From: JBMOLL01 sp049325415
GTDB taxonomy: Bacteria > Bacteroidota > Bacteroidia > Bacteroidales > GCA-2748055
Length of the DNA stretch: 42,039 nucleotides
Reading direction: 5' to 3'
Assembly (NCBI GenBank): GCA_049325415.1
Contig: JBMOLL010000109.1
Coordinates: 1-42,039, forward strand
This document shows, piece by piece, positions 17,913 through 28,300 of the stretch; the stretch's first letter is position 1, and each line of letters starts with the position of its first letter. Made by a program: the position numbers and the translations under genes. The notes under the pieces are model-generated. The model ran no database searches. It saw only the letters and a list, made by a program, of their open reading frames with translations, and had not been told where the DNA came from.

Positions 17913-17964
17913 AGTTCTTTTTAGTTTTACCATCGGCTAACCAAGCTCTAAAAGAACTAAAACT
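17913..17964 (+). repeat. Interleaved inverted repeats before GH26
   Basis: AGTTCTTTT (17913-17921) pairs with AAAAGAACT (17950-17958), and AGTTTT (17923-17928) pairs with AAAACT (17959-17964). The order A-B-A'-B' is the topology of a pseudoknot, or of two tandem half-sites repeated on the opposite strand. If the -7 element is TAGTTTTA at 17922-17929, only the right half is transcribed, which favours a protein-binding role. Confidence 0.4.
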
Positions 17965-17977
17965 AACCACTGACAAG

Positions 17978-19120
17978 ATGAAAAGGGCATCCATCCGTTT
18001 TCTGCCTTTCCTGTTGTTGCTTGTATTCTTTTCCTGTACTTCAAAAGATCAGGAAAAAACCGGCACTATACTTCCCAATGATCCTTCAGCCACAGAGGAA
18101 ACCGTTAATCTTTATCAGAATCTGCATGCACTGGCCGGAAAATCCGTTCTGATCGGCCATCAGGACGACCTTGCCTATGGCATTGGCTGGAAGGGCGATG
18201 AGTTCAGGTCGGACATCAATGATGTCTGTGGCCAGTTCCCGGCTGTTTTCGGCTGGGATCTGGGAAAGATCGGTACGGACTACAACATTGATTCGGTTCC
18301 ATTTGCCTCTATGAAAGTCTGGGCGGTTAAAGCCTATCAGAAAGGAGGAATCAACACCTACAGCTGGCATATGGATAACCTCTCAACCGGCGGGAACAGC
18401 TGGGATATTACCCCATCCATCATGGATATACTTCCCGGTGGCAAAAAGCACGAGGCCTATCTGCAACAGCTCGACCTGGTTGCCGGTTTCTTTGCTTCCC
18501 TTACAAACGACGACGGCACTCCTGTTCCCATAGTATTCAGGCCCTTTCACGAGATGAACGGCGGATGGTTCTGGTGGGGCGCTGCTTCCTGCACACCGGA
18601 AGAATATAAGAGGCTTTACAGGTTTACTGTGGAATATCTCAGGGATACCAAAAACCTCCACCATATTATATATGCTTTTTCCACCGATGTCTTTACTTCG
18701 GTCGACGAGTATCTCCGGTATTATCCAGGGGATGAATATGTGGACATCCTTGGCTTTGACGATTACAGGGGACTGAAAAACAAAGAGAATTCCTATCTGA
18801 CTGTAAGGATGCTGGAAACCCTTGATTCCCTTTCTTCAGCCCGTTCCAAAATCTTCACCATATCGGAAACCGGCCTGGAAAGGATTACAGATCCAAACTG
18901 GTTTACCGGGGTCGTCCTGCCTGTGCTGAAAACTAATGAAAGCACACAACGTGCTTCCTGGATGCTTCTATGGAGGAACGGACGTCCTGATCATTTTTAC
19001 GCACCCTATCCCGGCCAACAGAGTGCCGACGATTTCATCGTATTTGCAGCTGACTCCCTCACCGGATTCCTGAATGATAACAGAAGTTTTTACAGTGCCG
19101 CCGATAATAAAAAAGACTGA
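17978..19120 (+). CDS. GH26 endo-beta-1,4-mannanase, lipoprotein
   Basis: A 380-residue protein with lipobox FFSC (Cys20). GH26 landmarks are GHQDDLAYG near residue 55, FGWDLGKIG near 95, acid/base Glu192 in FRPFHEMNGGWFWWG, DILGFDDYRG near 260, and nucleophile Glu297 in ISETGLE. The family cleaves internal or end mannosidic bonds of mannan, glucomannan and galactomannan; Bacteroidota members range from endo-mannanases to mannobiose-releasing enzymes. No binding module is attached. It is the first gene of a four-gene operon, with GH5 starting 42 bases downstream. Confidence 0.93.
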   Translation: MKRASIRFLPFLLLLVFFSCTSKDQEKTGTILPNDPSATEETVNLYQNLHALAGKSVLIGHQDDLAYGIGWKGDEFRSDINDVCGQFPAVFGWDLGKIGTDYNIDSVPFASMKVWAVKAYQKGGINTYSWHMDNLSTGGNSWDITPSIMDILPGGKKHEAYLQQLDLVAGFFASLTNDDGTPVPIVFRPFHEMNGGWFWWGAASCTPEEYKRLYRFTVEYLRDTKNLHHIIYAFSTDVFTSVDEYLRYYPGDEYVDILGFDDYRGLKNKENSYLTVRMLETLDSLSSARSKIFTISETGLERITDPNWFTGVVLPVLKTNESTQRASWMLLWRNGRPDHFYAPYPGQQSADDFIVFAADSLTGFLNDNRSFYSAADNKKD

Positions 19121-19162
19121 AAGCAAGCCTGCGAACTCCTTATTATATAAGATAAACTGTAC

Positions 19163-20467
19163 ATGAGAAAACTCACTGCCTTCCTCTTCCTTCTGCCTGT
19201 TGTACTGATTCTTTCAGGCTGCTCCGAAGCAAAAACGGAATCTTCGTTCATTACTGTCTCCGGAAAGCAGTTCATCAAGGACGGGAAGCCCTATAACTAT
19301 ATCGGAACAAACTATTGGTACGGGGCAAGCCTGGCAGCCGATACCCTGGGCGGTGACCGAGCACGGCTTGCCGAAGAACTGGATTTCCTGAAAGTAAATG
19401 GTATCGATAACCTGCGCGTCATGGTTGGAGCTGAAGGACCGGATCTTTCTCCCTTCCGGGTAACCCCTACCCTTGTGAAGGCTCCGGGCGTATACAGTCC
19501 TGCACTTTTAGAGGGTCTGGATTATTTCCTGAATGAACTGAAAAAAAGAGATATGCACGCCATACTTTTTCTGACCAACAACTGGGAATGGTCGGGAGGA
19601 ATGGCACAATACGTGAACTGGAACGGTTATGGAGACTATGCCAATCCCAACGTGGAAGGTTTTACCTGGGCAGATTTCTTCGCATACCAGAAGCAGTTCT
19701 ATTCATGTGATTCCTGTGTCAGCCAGCTGAACCGCTTTATCGAATCGATCGTCATGCGGACCAACCGCATCAACGGGCTCGCCTATCGCGACGATCCGAC
19801 AATCATGGCCTGGGAGCTCGCCAATGAACCCCGTCCGATGGCGGATGATAATTTTGATCCGTTCAGAAAATGGATCAGGGAAAGTGCGGCTCTTATCCGT
19901 AAACTGGATAAGCATCACCTGATCACCACCGGGAATGAAGGAACACAGGGTTGTTCAGGTTCCATGGAGCTCTTTGAGGAGATCCATGCCCTCCCCGAGA
20001 TCGACTATCTGACCATTCATATCTGGCTCAAAAACTGGCGCTGGTATGATGCCAACGATCCTGAAAACACCTTTCCGGCAGCATTGGAGAAGGTCGACCG
20101 CTATATCGAGGATCATTTGAAAGTTGCTGAAAAGCTTGACAAGCCCATGGTTATTGAAGAATTCGGACTTGCGAGGGATTTTGAAAGTTTCAAACCCGGT
20201 ACGCCGGTTAGTTACCGCGACCGCTACTACGATCATATTTTCTCGGCAATCGCTGCCAGTGTAAAAAGTTCAGGCTATCTGGCTGGCTGCAATTTCTGGA
20301 CTTTCGGAGGTTTTACCAACCCGATTGAGGGACAGATCTACTGGAAACCCGGCGATCCTTTTGGAGGTGATCCGCCCCAGGAAGAACAGGGCCTGAATTC
20401 TGTTTTCCCTTCCGACTCATCAACCATTGGACTCATAAAAAAATATAATGAGCTGTTGAAAAGATAA
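19163..20467 (+). CDS. GH5 (subfamily 7-like) beta-mannanase, lipoprotein
   Basis: A 434-residue protein with lipobox LSGC. The barrel begins at FIKDGKPYNYIGTNYWYG, a stretch shared with plant and fungal mannan endo-1,4-beta-mannosidases. It continues through FLTNNWEWSGGMAQYV, acid/base Glu222 in WELANEPR, GNEGTQG, and nucleophile Glu333 in VIEEFG. A large insert with CDSC (near residues 181-184) may hold a disulfide. Subfamily GH5_7 assignment rests on these motifs and on neighbours. It would act alongside GH26, giving two mannanases of different fold details in one operon. The next start codon is 2 bases after its stop, so translational coupling is likely. Confidence 0.9.
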   Translation: MRKLTAFLFLLPVVLILSGCSEAKTESSFITVSGKQFIKDGKPYNYIGTNYWYGASLAADTLGGDRARLAEELDFLKVNGIDNLRVMVGAEGPDLSPFRVTPTLVKAPGVYSPALLEGLDYFLNELKKRDMHAILFLTNNWEWSGGMAQYVNWNGYGDYANPNVEGFTWADFFAYQKQFYSCDSCVSQLNRFIESIVMRTNRINGLAYRDDPTIMAWELANEPRPMADDNFDPFRKWIRESAALIRKLDKHHLITTGNEGTQGCSGSMELFEEIHALPEIDYLTIHIWLKNWRWYDANDPENTFPAALEKVDRYIEDHLKVAEKLDKPMVIEEFGLARDFESFKPGTPVSYRDRYYDHIFSAIAASVKSSGYLAGCNFWTFGGFTNPIEGQIYWKPGDPFGGDPPQEEQGLNSVFPSDSSTIGLIKKYNELLKR

Positions 20468-20469
20468 AC

Positions 20470-21678
20470 ATGCAGGCTGAAAAAGACATAGTAAATATGG
20501 CCTTTGAAATGGAAAGGGAGCTGAAGGAAAATATCCTTGAATACTGGATTTCCCATAGCCCCGACCAGAAATACGGAGGTTTTGCCGGACATATCAACAG
20601 CGATAATACCGTTGAGGAACATGCTCCCAAGGGGGCAGTTTTAAATGCCCGGATTTTATGGACTTTTTCCGCTGCCTACATCCTGTATCGTGATAACAGG
20701 TATCTTGAGATGGCTGAACGGGCGTTTTCTTATATCAGAGAGCATTTTATCGACCGGGAATATGGTGGCGTATACTGGGAGCTTGATTACAGCGGAAAAC
20801 CCAGGAACAGCCGCAAACAGATCTATGCCCTGGCCTTTGTGATCTACGCCATGACGGAATACCACATGGCCACCTCCGACCGGGAAGCTCTTGATATCGC
20901 CAAAAATCTCTTCCATCTGATTGAAGAAAAAAGCTTCGACCGGGAGAAGAACGGATACCTTGAAGCGCTCGGCAGAACATGGAAGCCCCTGCAGGACCTC
21001 CGACTCAGTAAAAAAGATGCCAACGAGAGCAAGACGATGAACACCCATCTCCATATCCTGGAAGCTTACGCGAATCTGTACCGGGTATGGAAAGACAGGA
21101 AACTGGCCGACGCATTGCAAAACGTATTGCTGCTTTTCGCCGAAAAATTCCTGGATACCCGGAGTTATCATGTGAACATGTTTTTCGATGACGACTGGAA
21201 TCTGAAATCTGATCTGATCTCATATGGTCATGATATCGAAACCTCATGGCTCATGCTGGAGGGCGCCGAGATCCTGGGAAACGATGCCCTGATCGAACTG
21301 GTGAAACCCCTGTCGGTGAACATTGCCAGGGTGAGTCTCAATGCACTTGATCATCAGCATGGTCTGATTAACGAGGCCTTCCCCTCACGGGGAGAAATCG
21401 ACACTGACCGTCACTGGTGGCACCAGGCGGAAGCCATTGTCGGGTATTATAATGCTTATGAAGTATCGGGTGATGCCCGTTTTGCCCACGAGGCAGTACT
21501 GAGCTGGAATTTCACAAACCAGTATATCATAGACCATACCCTGGGTGAGTGGTTCTGGAAAGTTAATAAAGATGGGAATCCCTGTCTTACCGACGAAAAA
21601 GCCGGATTCTGGAAATGCCCCTATCATAACAGCAGAGCCTGTATGGAAATTATCAAACGAACAAGCAAGCAAACCTGA
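20470..21678 (+). CDS. Cellobiose/mannobiose 2-epimerase (AGE superfamily), cytoplasmic
   Basis: A 402-residue protein without a signal peptide, so cytoplasmic. It has the (alpha/alpha)6-barrel motifs of the cellobiose 2-epimerase branch: Arg61 in LNARILWTF, His195 in NTHLHILEAY, His254 in GHDIETSWL, RHWWHQAEA near 315, and WKCPYHNSRAC with Trp381 and His386. These line up with the catalytic set described for Rhodothermus cellobiose 2-epimerase, offset by four or five residues. The enzyme interconverts the reducing-end glucose and mannose of beta-1,4 disaccharides. Between two mannanases and an alpha-galactosidase it probably converts mannobiose to mannosyl-glucose for a phosphorylase of family GH130, which is not in this window. 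Confidence 0.92.
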   Translation: MQAEKDIVNMAFEMERELKENILEYWISHSPDQKYGGFAGHINSDNTVEEHAPKGAVLNARILWTFSAAYILYRDNRYLEMAERAFSYIREHFIDREYGGVYWELDYSGKPRNSRKQIYALAFVIYAMTEYHMATSDREALDIAKNLFHLIEEKSFDREKNGYLEALGRTWKPLQDLRLSKKDANESKTMNTHLHILEAYANLYRVWKDRKLADALQNVLLLFAEKFLDTRSYHVNMFFDDDWNLKSDLISYGHDIETSWLMLEGAEILGNDALIELVKPLSVNIARVSLNALDHQHGLINEAFPSRGEIDTDRHWWHQAEAIVGYYNAYEVSGDARFAHEAVLSWNFTNQYIIDHTLGEWFWKVNKDGNPCLTDEKAGFWKCPYHNSRACMEIIKRTSKQT

Positions 21679-21688
21679 AAACCAGCGC

Positions 21689-22903
21689 ATGAAAAAAACA
21701 CTTATTCTGATACTGATAGTTATTCTGGCCCTTGAGGTATCCGGCCAGAAATTCAGCGGTCTGGCCCCCACTCCCCCCATGGGATGGAACAGCTGGAACC
21801 AGTTTGGCTGCAATGTTAACGAAAAACTGATCATGGAAATTGCTGATGCCATGGTGGAAAGCGGAATGAGCGAAGCAGGCTACCAGTATATCAATATAGA
21901 TGATTGCTGGCACGGGCAGCGCGACAGCCTGGGATTTATCCATCCCGACCCCGACCGCTTCCCTTCTGGAATGAAAGCCCTCTCGGATTATATCCATGCC
22001 CGCGGATTGAAATTCGGTATTTATTCGGATGCCGGATGGAAAACCTGCGGAGGGAAACCCGGCAGCCGTGGTCACGAATACCAGGACGCCCTCACCTATG
22101 CTTCATGGGGAGTAGATTACCTGAAGTATGACTGGTGCTATACCGACGAGCTCCGCGCTCAGGGAGCTTACCTTACCATGCGCGATGCTCTTTATGCTGC
22201 AAAACGACCGGTTATCTTCAGTATCTGTGAGTGGGGTACCTCCAAACCCTGGACCTGGGCGGAAGAAATTGGCCATCTGTGGCGTACAACAGGCGATATC
22301 TATCCCTGCTTTGACTGCATATACGACCACGGTTCCTGGCAATCATGGGGTGTGATGCAGATTCTCGATATGCAGGAAGGGCTGCGTGAATATGCCGGTC
22401 CCGGCCACTGGAACGACCCAGATATGATGGAAGTAGGAAACGGTATGAGCGAAGGCGAGGACCGCGCCCATTTCAGTATGTGGTGCATGCTGGCAGCTCC
22501 ACTTATCGCTGGCAATGACCTTAGGAATATGAGTGAAGAAACAAAAATGATCCTCACCAATCCAGGGGCCATTTCCATTAATCAGGATCCACTCGGGATC
22601 CAGGCCTATCTTCACAGCCGGACCGACAGCCTTGAAACCTGGATAAAACCGCTTTCAGGATCTCGTGTCGCCATTTGCTTCCTGAACAGGAGCATTGCCG
22701 ACCGTCAACTTGTTTTCGACTGGAAATCAAATCATCTAAAAGACCTTTTTTCCGGTCTGGATGTTGATTTCTCTTCCACAACTTTTGAATATTACTCGGT
22801 TTGGGACCGTCAGATGACCGGCCAAACGAAGAAAGCACTGAAAAAAGAAATCCGGGGCCACGATGCCGTGATGCTGATACTCAGTGAGCAGAAAAAGAAA
22901 TAA
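21689..22903 (+). CDS. GH27 alpha-galactosidase, secreted
   Basis: A 404-residue protein. The ATG at 21689 starts a clean Sec signal peptide ending VSGQ with no lipobox; a longer reading from a GTG inside the epimerase gene would bury the signal peptide and was rejected. GH27 motifs are APTPPMGWNSWNQFGC, YINIDDCW, FGIYSDAG, nucleophile Asp148 in YLKYDWCY, acid/base Asp203 in WRTTGDI, and WNDPDMMEVGNG. The last 80 residues form the usual C-terminal beta domain. It removes alpha-1,6-galactose from galactomannan and related oligosaccharides, giving the mannanases access. Last gene of the mannan operon, 10 bases after the epimerase. Unlike its lipoprotein neighbours it is probably free in the periplasm. 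Confidence 0.94.
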   Translation: MKKTLILILIVILALEVSGQKFSGLAPTPPMGWNSWNQFGCNVNEKLIMEIADAMVESGMSEAGYQYINIDDCWHGQRDSLGFIHPDPDRFPSGMKALSDYIHARGLKFGIYSDAGWKTCGGKPGSRGHEYQDALTYASWGVDYLKYDWCYTDELRAQGAYLTMRDALYAAKRPVIFSICEWGTSKPWTWAEEIGHLWRTTGDIYPCFDCIYDHGSWQSWGVMQILDMQEGLREYAGPGHWNDPDMMEVGNGMSEGEDRAHFSMWCMLAAPLIAGNDLRNMSEETKMILTNPGAISINQDPLGIQAYLHSRTDSLETWIKPLSGSRVAICFLNRSIADRQLVFDWKSNHLKDLFSGLDVDFSSTTFEYYSVWDRQMTGQTKKALKKEIRGHDAVMLILSEQKKK

Positions 22904-22943
22904 TGAAGTTCTTTTTATGATACCGTAGATTTAACAAATAAAA

Positions 22944-22966
22944 ATCAGGTACAGAAGAAACCTGAT
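22944..22966 (+). terminator. Weak hairpin after the mannan operon
   Basis: ATCAGGT (22944-22950) pairs with ACCTGAT (22960-22966) around a 9-base loop, 40 bases after GH27. There is no T-run, so it is a poor intrinsic terminator; it may be a partial terminator or an mRNA-end hairpin. The rest of this 140-base gap shows no clean -7 element: TAATTTG at about 23019-23025 is one base short of the consensus. Confidence 0.3.
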
Positions 22967-23043
22967 CCTTGAAATATTAGTCATACTATATAGGCCGGAA
23001 AAAAGTTAACGGTCACATAATTTGAAACAGACACAGAATAAAT

Positions 23044-25341
23044 ATGAAGAGCTTAAAAATTTCGGTTCTATTTTTACTCGTCGCAGCTTTGTTTTCGGGC
23101 TGTAACGAAAAGGAAAGCAAATATGATCGTCCGGAATGGCTTGCCGGTAAAGTCTTTACCCAGATTCAGGACCAGGAGGACCTGTCAATCTTTGCCCATT
23201 GCCTGCAGTTGACGGGCTATGATACCATTCTCGACCGTTCGGGTAGCTATACGGTCTTTGCCCCGAACAATACTGCCTTTCAGGAATATCTCGATGCCAA
23301 TCCGTCCTTTACGACCGTAGAGGACATCCCTATCGGCATTCTGACCGAACTGGTCAAGTATCATATTGTCCAGAATCCCTGGAGCAAAATCCAGCTCCAG
23401 ACCCTGGATGTTTACGGTTGGATCGATACACTCGACATCAATAACAACAAACCCAGAGGTTTTAAAAGGGAAACACTTTTATTGGAAAAGGACAGGTTTT
23501 ACGGGGTGGCTCCGGGTTCAAAAGACCGGGTCAAAATCGTCGACTCAACCTTGACCGACCTGCACCGGAGGGTCGCTAGGGATTCCCGAAAATTTGTACC
23601 GATCTTTTTCAAAGATTATTTCGATATCTACGACCTTTCTCCGAATGATTATTCCTTCTATTTCGATCGCAGTATAGAAAACAGCAGCGATCTTTACTTT
23701 GCAGGAGCAAAAATCATCGGCGATGAAGTTTTTGCTGAAAACGGATTTGTCTATAACATCGACAAAGTCATTGATCCGCTCCCAAATGCCTATGAAATCC
23801 TTGAAAAGGGATCAGGAAACTACACCTACACCCGTTTCCTGGATCTGATCAATCGTTTTCCTGTCTTCAGTTATAACGAAGACAAGACCTTTAACCAGCC
23901 GGGAGCCGACCAGGGGCTGGCCGTGGATTCCCTGTTCGATCTGACTTATCCGGATCTCACTTTTGAGATTACCAATGAAAAAACAACACCGCCTGCCGGA
24001 ACCTTCGGTTTGCCTGCCGATGTATCCATCAGGTACCACCATGGACTTGTTGCTCCAACCGATGATGCTTTCACCGCTTTTGAAAATGAATACCTGGTGG
24101 GTTCGGGGAAATGGGGATCGCTTGAAGCGACTCCGCTGAATATAAAAAGGATCATTGCCAACACCTACATGGCTGATTATCCGATCTTCCCGACCGATTT
24201 CAGAAACGGGTATTACAATGGTGAAAAAGACCGTGTGGTGCTGGATGAAAATGATTTCATCCAGAAACAGTTCGGAAGCAACTGTTCCTTTATCGGAACT
24301 ACTGCAGCCATAGTTCCAAGGGTGTTTAAGAGTGTAGCCGGCCCGGTATACCTGAGGAAAGGTTATTCAAAGGTTATGTATGCCATTGAAAATGCGGGAC
24401 TTTTACCTGCCCTTAAAAGAGAAAACAAGAACTATATGTTTTTTGTGGAATCGGATGCCAACACCTCCGCCGACTCCTCCCTGCTTTATGACCCGATCGA
24501 TGAAAGGTTCTTCCTCTATCAGATCGGTGAAGCCGGTTCGGCTCCGCGCAGATTTGGACTTAATACCAACGATCTTCGTACCCTTCTCCTGAATCATATT
24601 GCACTTGATAATCCCAGGAGGATCGCCCGTAAGGAATTCATCAAGAACCTGGCCGGAAACTACATTGTTGTCAATAACGAAACCGGTGTATTTTCAGGTA
24701 CAGCTCCCACTACTACCGGGTATCAGGGACAGTCGCTTGTAGATATCATACCCACCCAGATCAGTACTGAAGCAGATAATGGGATAACCTATGATATCGA
24801 AGACTGGTTCACTTTCTCCGCCTCCGATATGTTCCAGGTAATCTCCACCTATTATCCGTATTTCCAGCAGTTACTGAAGAATGCAGGACTTGCGACCAAT
24901 CTGCTTTACAATTTCGTATCGGCCAATGAAAACTATACCGTGTTCATTCCTTCTGAGCAGGCCTTGATTGATTACCAGGTTGACACGCTCACAACAGCCG
25001 AGTTGAAACAGTTCCTCCTGTTCCATTTTGTCCAGGGTGCCATCATCTTCACCGACGGAAATGCAAGCTCAGGATACTATGAAACCCTCAGGGTGGATGA
25101 GAAATCTACCGAGTTTACCACTGTCTACACTAAAATCTATATTGAGACCGGAGTTGACAGGATAGGGTTCAGGGCTAAAAACGGCTCGGAATACACCTTC
25201 TTTGAAGAATCCTCCAACACCAATATCCTGCTTGGGCGGATCCTTGGCGAAACAGATGACACCTTCCTGAACACCGTAAACAACGGGGTGGTACATCAGA
25301 TGAACCAGGTATTAATTTATGATCTTTTAGACACGGAATAA
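23044..25341 (+). CDS. Multidomain fasciclin (FAS1) lipoprotein A
   Basis: A 765-residue protein with lipobox FSGC (Cys20), likely surface-anchored. I see four FAS1-like units: about 34-245 (SYTVFAPNNTAF, LVKYHIV, NGFVYNIDKVI), 250-430 (LVAPTDDAFTAFENEY), 435-585 (NKNYMFFVESDA, LLLNHIAL) and 596-762 (NYTVFIPSEQALIDY, FLLFHFVQGA, GVVHQMNQVLIYD). Units 2 and 3 are more diverged. FAS1 domains mediate adhesion and, in some bacteria, sugar binding; the role in SusCD operons is not established as far as I know. First gene of a seven-gene operon whose next member is SusC. The position suggests a surface glycan-binding partner of the transporter (inference). Confidence 0.85.
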   Translation: MKSLKISVLFLLVAALFSGCNEKESKYDRPEWLAGKVFTQIQDQEDLSIFAHCLQLTGYDTILDRSGSYTVFAPNNTAFQEYLDANPSFTTVEDIPIGILTELVKYHIVQNPWSKIQLQTLDVYGWIDTLDINNNKPRGFKRETLLLEKDRFYGVAPGSKDRVKIVDSTLTDLHRRVARDSRKFVPIFFKDYFDIYDLSPNDYSFYFDRSIENSSDLYFAGAKIIGDEVFAENGFVYNIDKVIDPLPNAYEILEKGSGNYTYTRFLDLINRFPVFSYNEDKTFNQPGADQGLAVDSLFDLTYPDLTFEITNEKTTPPAGTFGLPADVSIRYHHGLVAPTDDAFTAFENEYLVGSGKWGSLEATPLNIKRIIANTYMADYPIFPTDFRNGYYNGEKDRVVLDENDFIQKQFGSNCSFIGTTAAIVPRVFKSVAGPVYLRKGYSKVMYAIENAGLLPALKRENKNYMFFVESDANTSADSSLLYDPIDERFFLYQIGEAGSAPRRFGLNTNDLRTLLLNHIALDNPRRIARKEFIKNLAGNYIVVNNETGVFSGTAPTTTGYQGQSLVDIIPTQISTEADNGITYDIEDWFTFSASDMFQVISTYYPYFQQLLKNAGLATNLLYNFVSANENYTVFIPSEQALIDYQVDTLTTAELKQFLLFHFVQGAIIFTDGNASSGYYETLRVDEKSTEFTTVYTKIYIETGVDRIGFRAKNGSEYTFFEESSNTNILLGRILGETDDTFLNTVNNGVVHQMNQVLIYDLLDTE

Positions 25342-25384
25342 GCTTAACCAACCCTATATGAATAACCCGAAGGTATCCAATACA

Positions 25385-28300
25385 ATGAAAAGATACAAAA
25401 CCATACTCACTGTCGCTCTGGCTTTTCTTACGGTCAATGTCGCCCTTGCACAGAATAAGATCATCAGGGGAAGGATTCTTGACAAGAACGACAAAAGTGC
25501 TGTTATCGGTGCGAATGTCATTGAATATGACAGTGACAACCGAATCATTAACGGGACCATATCCAATGTGAACGGGGATTTTGTCCTGGAAATGAAAGAC
25601 CTGTCAAATGTGTTAAAAATCAGCGTTATAGGCTATAACTCCAAGGAGATCACCCCGGATCCGACAAAGACTCAGATCATCGAACTGGAGCCGACCAATG
25701 TAGAGCTGGAAGAGGTGACCATTACTACTGTGGCCAAATCGAATCACAGCCTGACCAATATTGACTCGAGGGATATTGCCTCCTCGACGGTCAAGGTCGA
25801 CCTGATTGAGATGCAGAACTCCGGCGTACTGTCTGCCACGGATGCACTCCAGGGCAGGATCAGCGGTCTGGATATCATCAGTGCTTCGGGCGACCCGGGA
25901 TCAGGCTCCCAGCTGGTTATCCGCGGTCTGAGCTCTATGGGAAACAACAAGCCCCTGATCGTGATCGACGGTATTCCGCAGGATAACCCGAGCGGGTACG
26001 ACGATCTGAACCTGGGATCGGCCAACTCCGAAGATATCGGGAACCTGCTGAACATCCCCGTACAGGATATCAAATCCATTGAGATCCTGAAGGACGCGGC
26101 TTCCACCGCCGTATATGGTTCAAGAGGTGCCGATGGTGTTCTTCTCATTGAAACCTATTCAGGTAAACTGGGAAAGGTACAGTTCGATTACCAGTATAAG
26201 AACAGTGTGAACTTTCAGCCTCCTGCCATTCCCATGCTGAACGGTGACGAATACATCATGCTTCAGCTTGAAGAATGGCACAATGCTTACGGAGTTTTTG
26301 ATATCCCTTCCGAAATTGCCTATGATAAGGACTATGCCGATTTCTATAACTATTCGGCAAATACCGACTGGCTGGGTGCCATTACCCAGAACAGCATGAC
26401 CCACGACCACTATTTCAAAATTGCCGGTGGTGGCGATAAGACCAGGTATTTTACCTCCTTCAGTTATATCAATGAAGGCGGTACAACGATCAATACCAAT
26501 TCCAAACGCTTCTCAACCAGGATCAACCTCGATTACTACCTGTCCCGTAAAATGCTCTTTACCGTACAGTTCAGTTACACCAACAACAAAACGGACGGAA
26601 ACCTCACCCTGGATAACAGGAATATCCGGCAGATGGCCTATATCAAAGCGCCGAATATGAGCATCTGGGAATATGATGCAGAAGGAAATCCGACCGGTGA
26701 ATACTTCACCCCCATCAACAGCTATCAGGGAAGTGGCGCCTCCTATTATAACCCGGTAGCTGTGGCCAACCTCGGGAAAGACGACCGGCTGTCGAACGAC
26801 CTTTCGAATACCTTCCGGCTCCGTTACAACCTGAACGACTGGCTGATTTTCAGGGAAACCGTATCCTTCCAGTATGAGGGATCCAAATCAAACAACTTCC
26901 TTCCCTACAATGCCCTGGGAACCGACTGGCTGGCCTGGACGGTGAACAAGGCAGAGGAAAGCAATAATATCAGTTCATCCATCCGGACCGAGACACAGCT
27001 GGCCTTCGACTCTCCCTTTAAAAGCGAAGACCATGTTCTCTCGGGTGCACTCACATGGATCACCAACCAGTCGCAATACGAATGGATGAATATCCAGAGC
27101 AACAAGACACCGAGCACAAACATCCAGGACCCCGCCATCAATGCGCAAATCAACTGGATCGGAACCGGATCGGGGGAAACGAGGGAACTGGGTGCCCTGG
27201 CCAACGTCAACTATAAGTATAAGGACAGGTATATGCTCCAGACCATCCTCCGTGCGGATGCCCACTCCTCTTTCGGAGCGAACAACCGCTGGGGTAAATT
27301 CTACGGACTCTCCTTTGGATGGCGGTTCTCCAAGGAAGAATTCCTGGCCAATTTCAATGCACTTGATGAGAGCATGCTCCGTATCAGTTACGGGGTTTCG
27401 GGTCGTCAGCCCGGATCGGCCTATGCCCGTTTTGCCACTTATTCCTCCACCGGTAACGGAAACTACATGACCTATCCATCCATTGCTCCCATCCAGGTGG
27501 CACTGAACAACCTCAAATGGGAGTCGATCAGTTCACTTGACATTGGGCTCGAACTGAACCTCTTCGACTACAGACTTTATATTGAGGGAGATGTTTACAG
27601 CAAACTTACTTCCGATCTGTTATTCGAAGATTATGATATCCCCACTTCATCGGGTTTCTCCCAGTTCAAATTCCTGAACGGTGGCGAACTTACAAACAAA
27701 GGCTGGGAGTTGATGGTGGAATACAAGATTATCCAGGGAGAATTTCTTCGCTGGTCGGTCAACTTCAATACCTCGCAAAACGTTAATTCCTTCAAATCGC
27801 TCCCGGATAACTTCAATACGGAACAGTCGACTTCGATCGGTAACGGCGAATATCCGCTGAGGGTTATCGAGGGCGAACCGATCGGTTCCTTCTTCGGCTT
27901 TCACTACCTTGGAGTTTATGCCAGTGATGAGGATGCCCTTGCGCGGGATGCCGATGGCAATCTCCTATACGACAGTGAAGGGAATCCCATTCCCATGACC
28001 TACATGGGTACCTATACCTTCAGGGGCGGAGATGCCAAATATGAAGACATCAACCACGACGGGAAAATCGACCTGAACGATGTGGACTGGATCGGTGATT
28101 CCAACCCCGATTTCATCGGCGGTTTCGGTACCACAGTGAATTACAAGAACTTCGACTTTTCGATGGCCTTCCATTACAGGCTGGGTTTTGATATCATCAA
28201 CCATATTGCCATTGAAACGGAAGGGATGAACGACAAGAACAACCAGAGTAAAGCTGTACTGAGCAGATGGCGTACCCAGGGACAGGACGAACCGGGTATC

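Noticed and set aside
21545..21688. Upstream in-frame extension of GH27 from a GTG inside the epimerase gene.
   Set aside because: It would place 48 charged residues before a clean signal peptide; ATG at 21689 is the better start.
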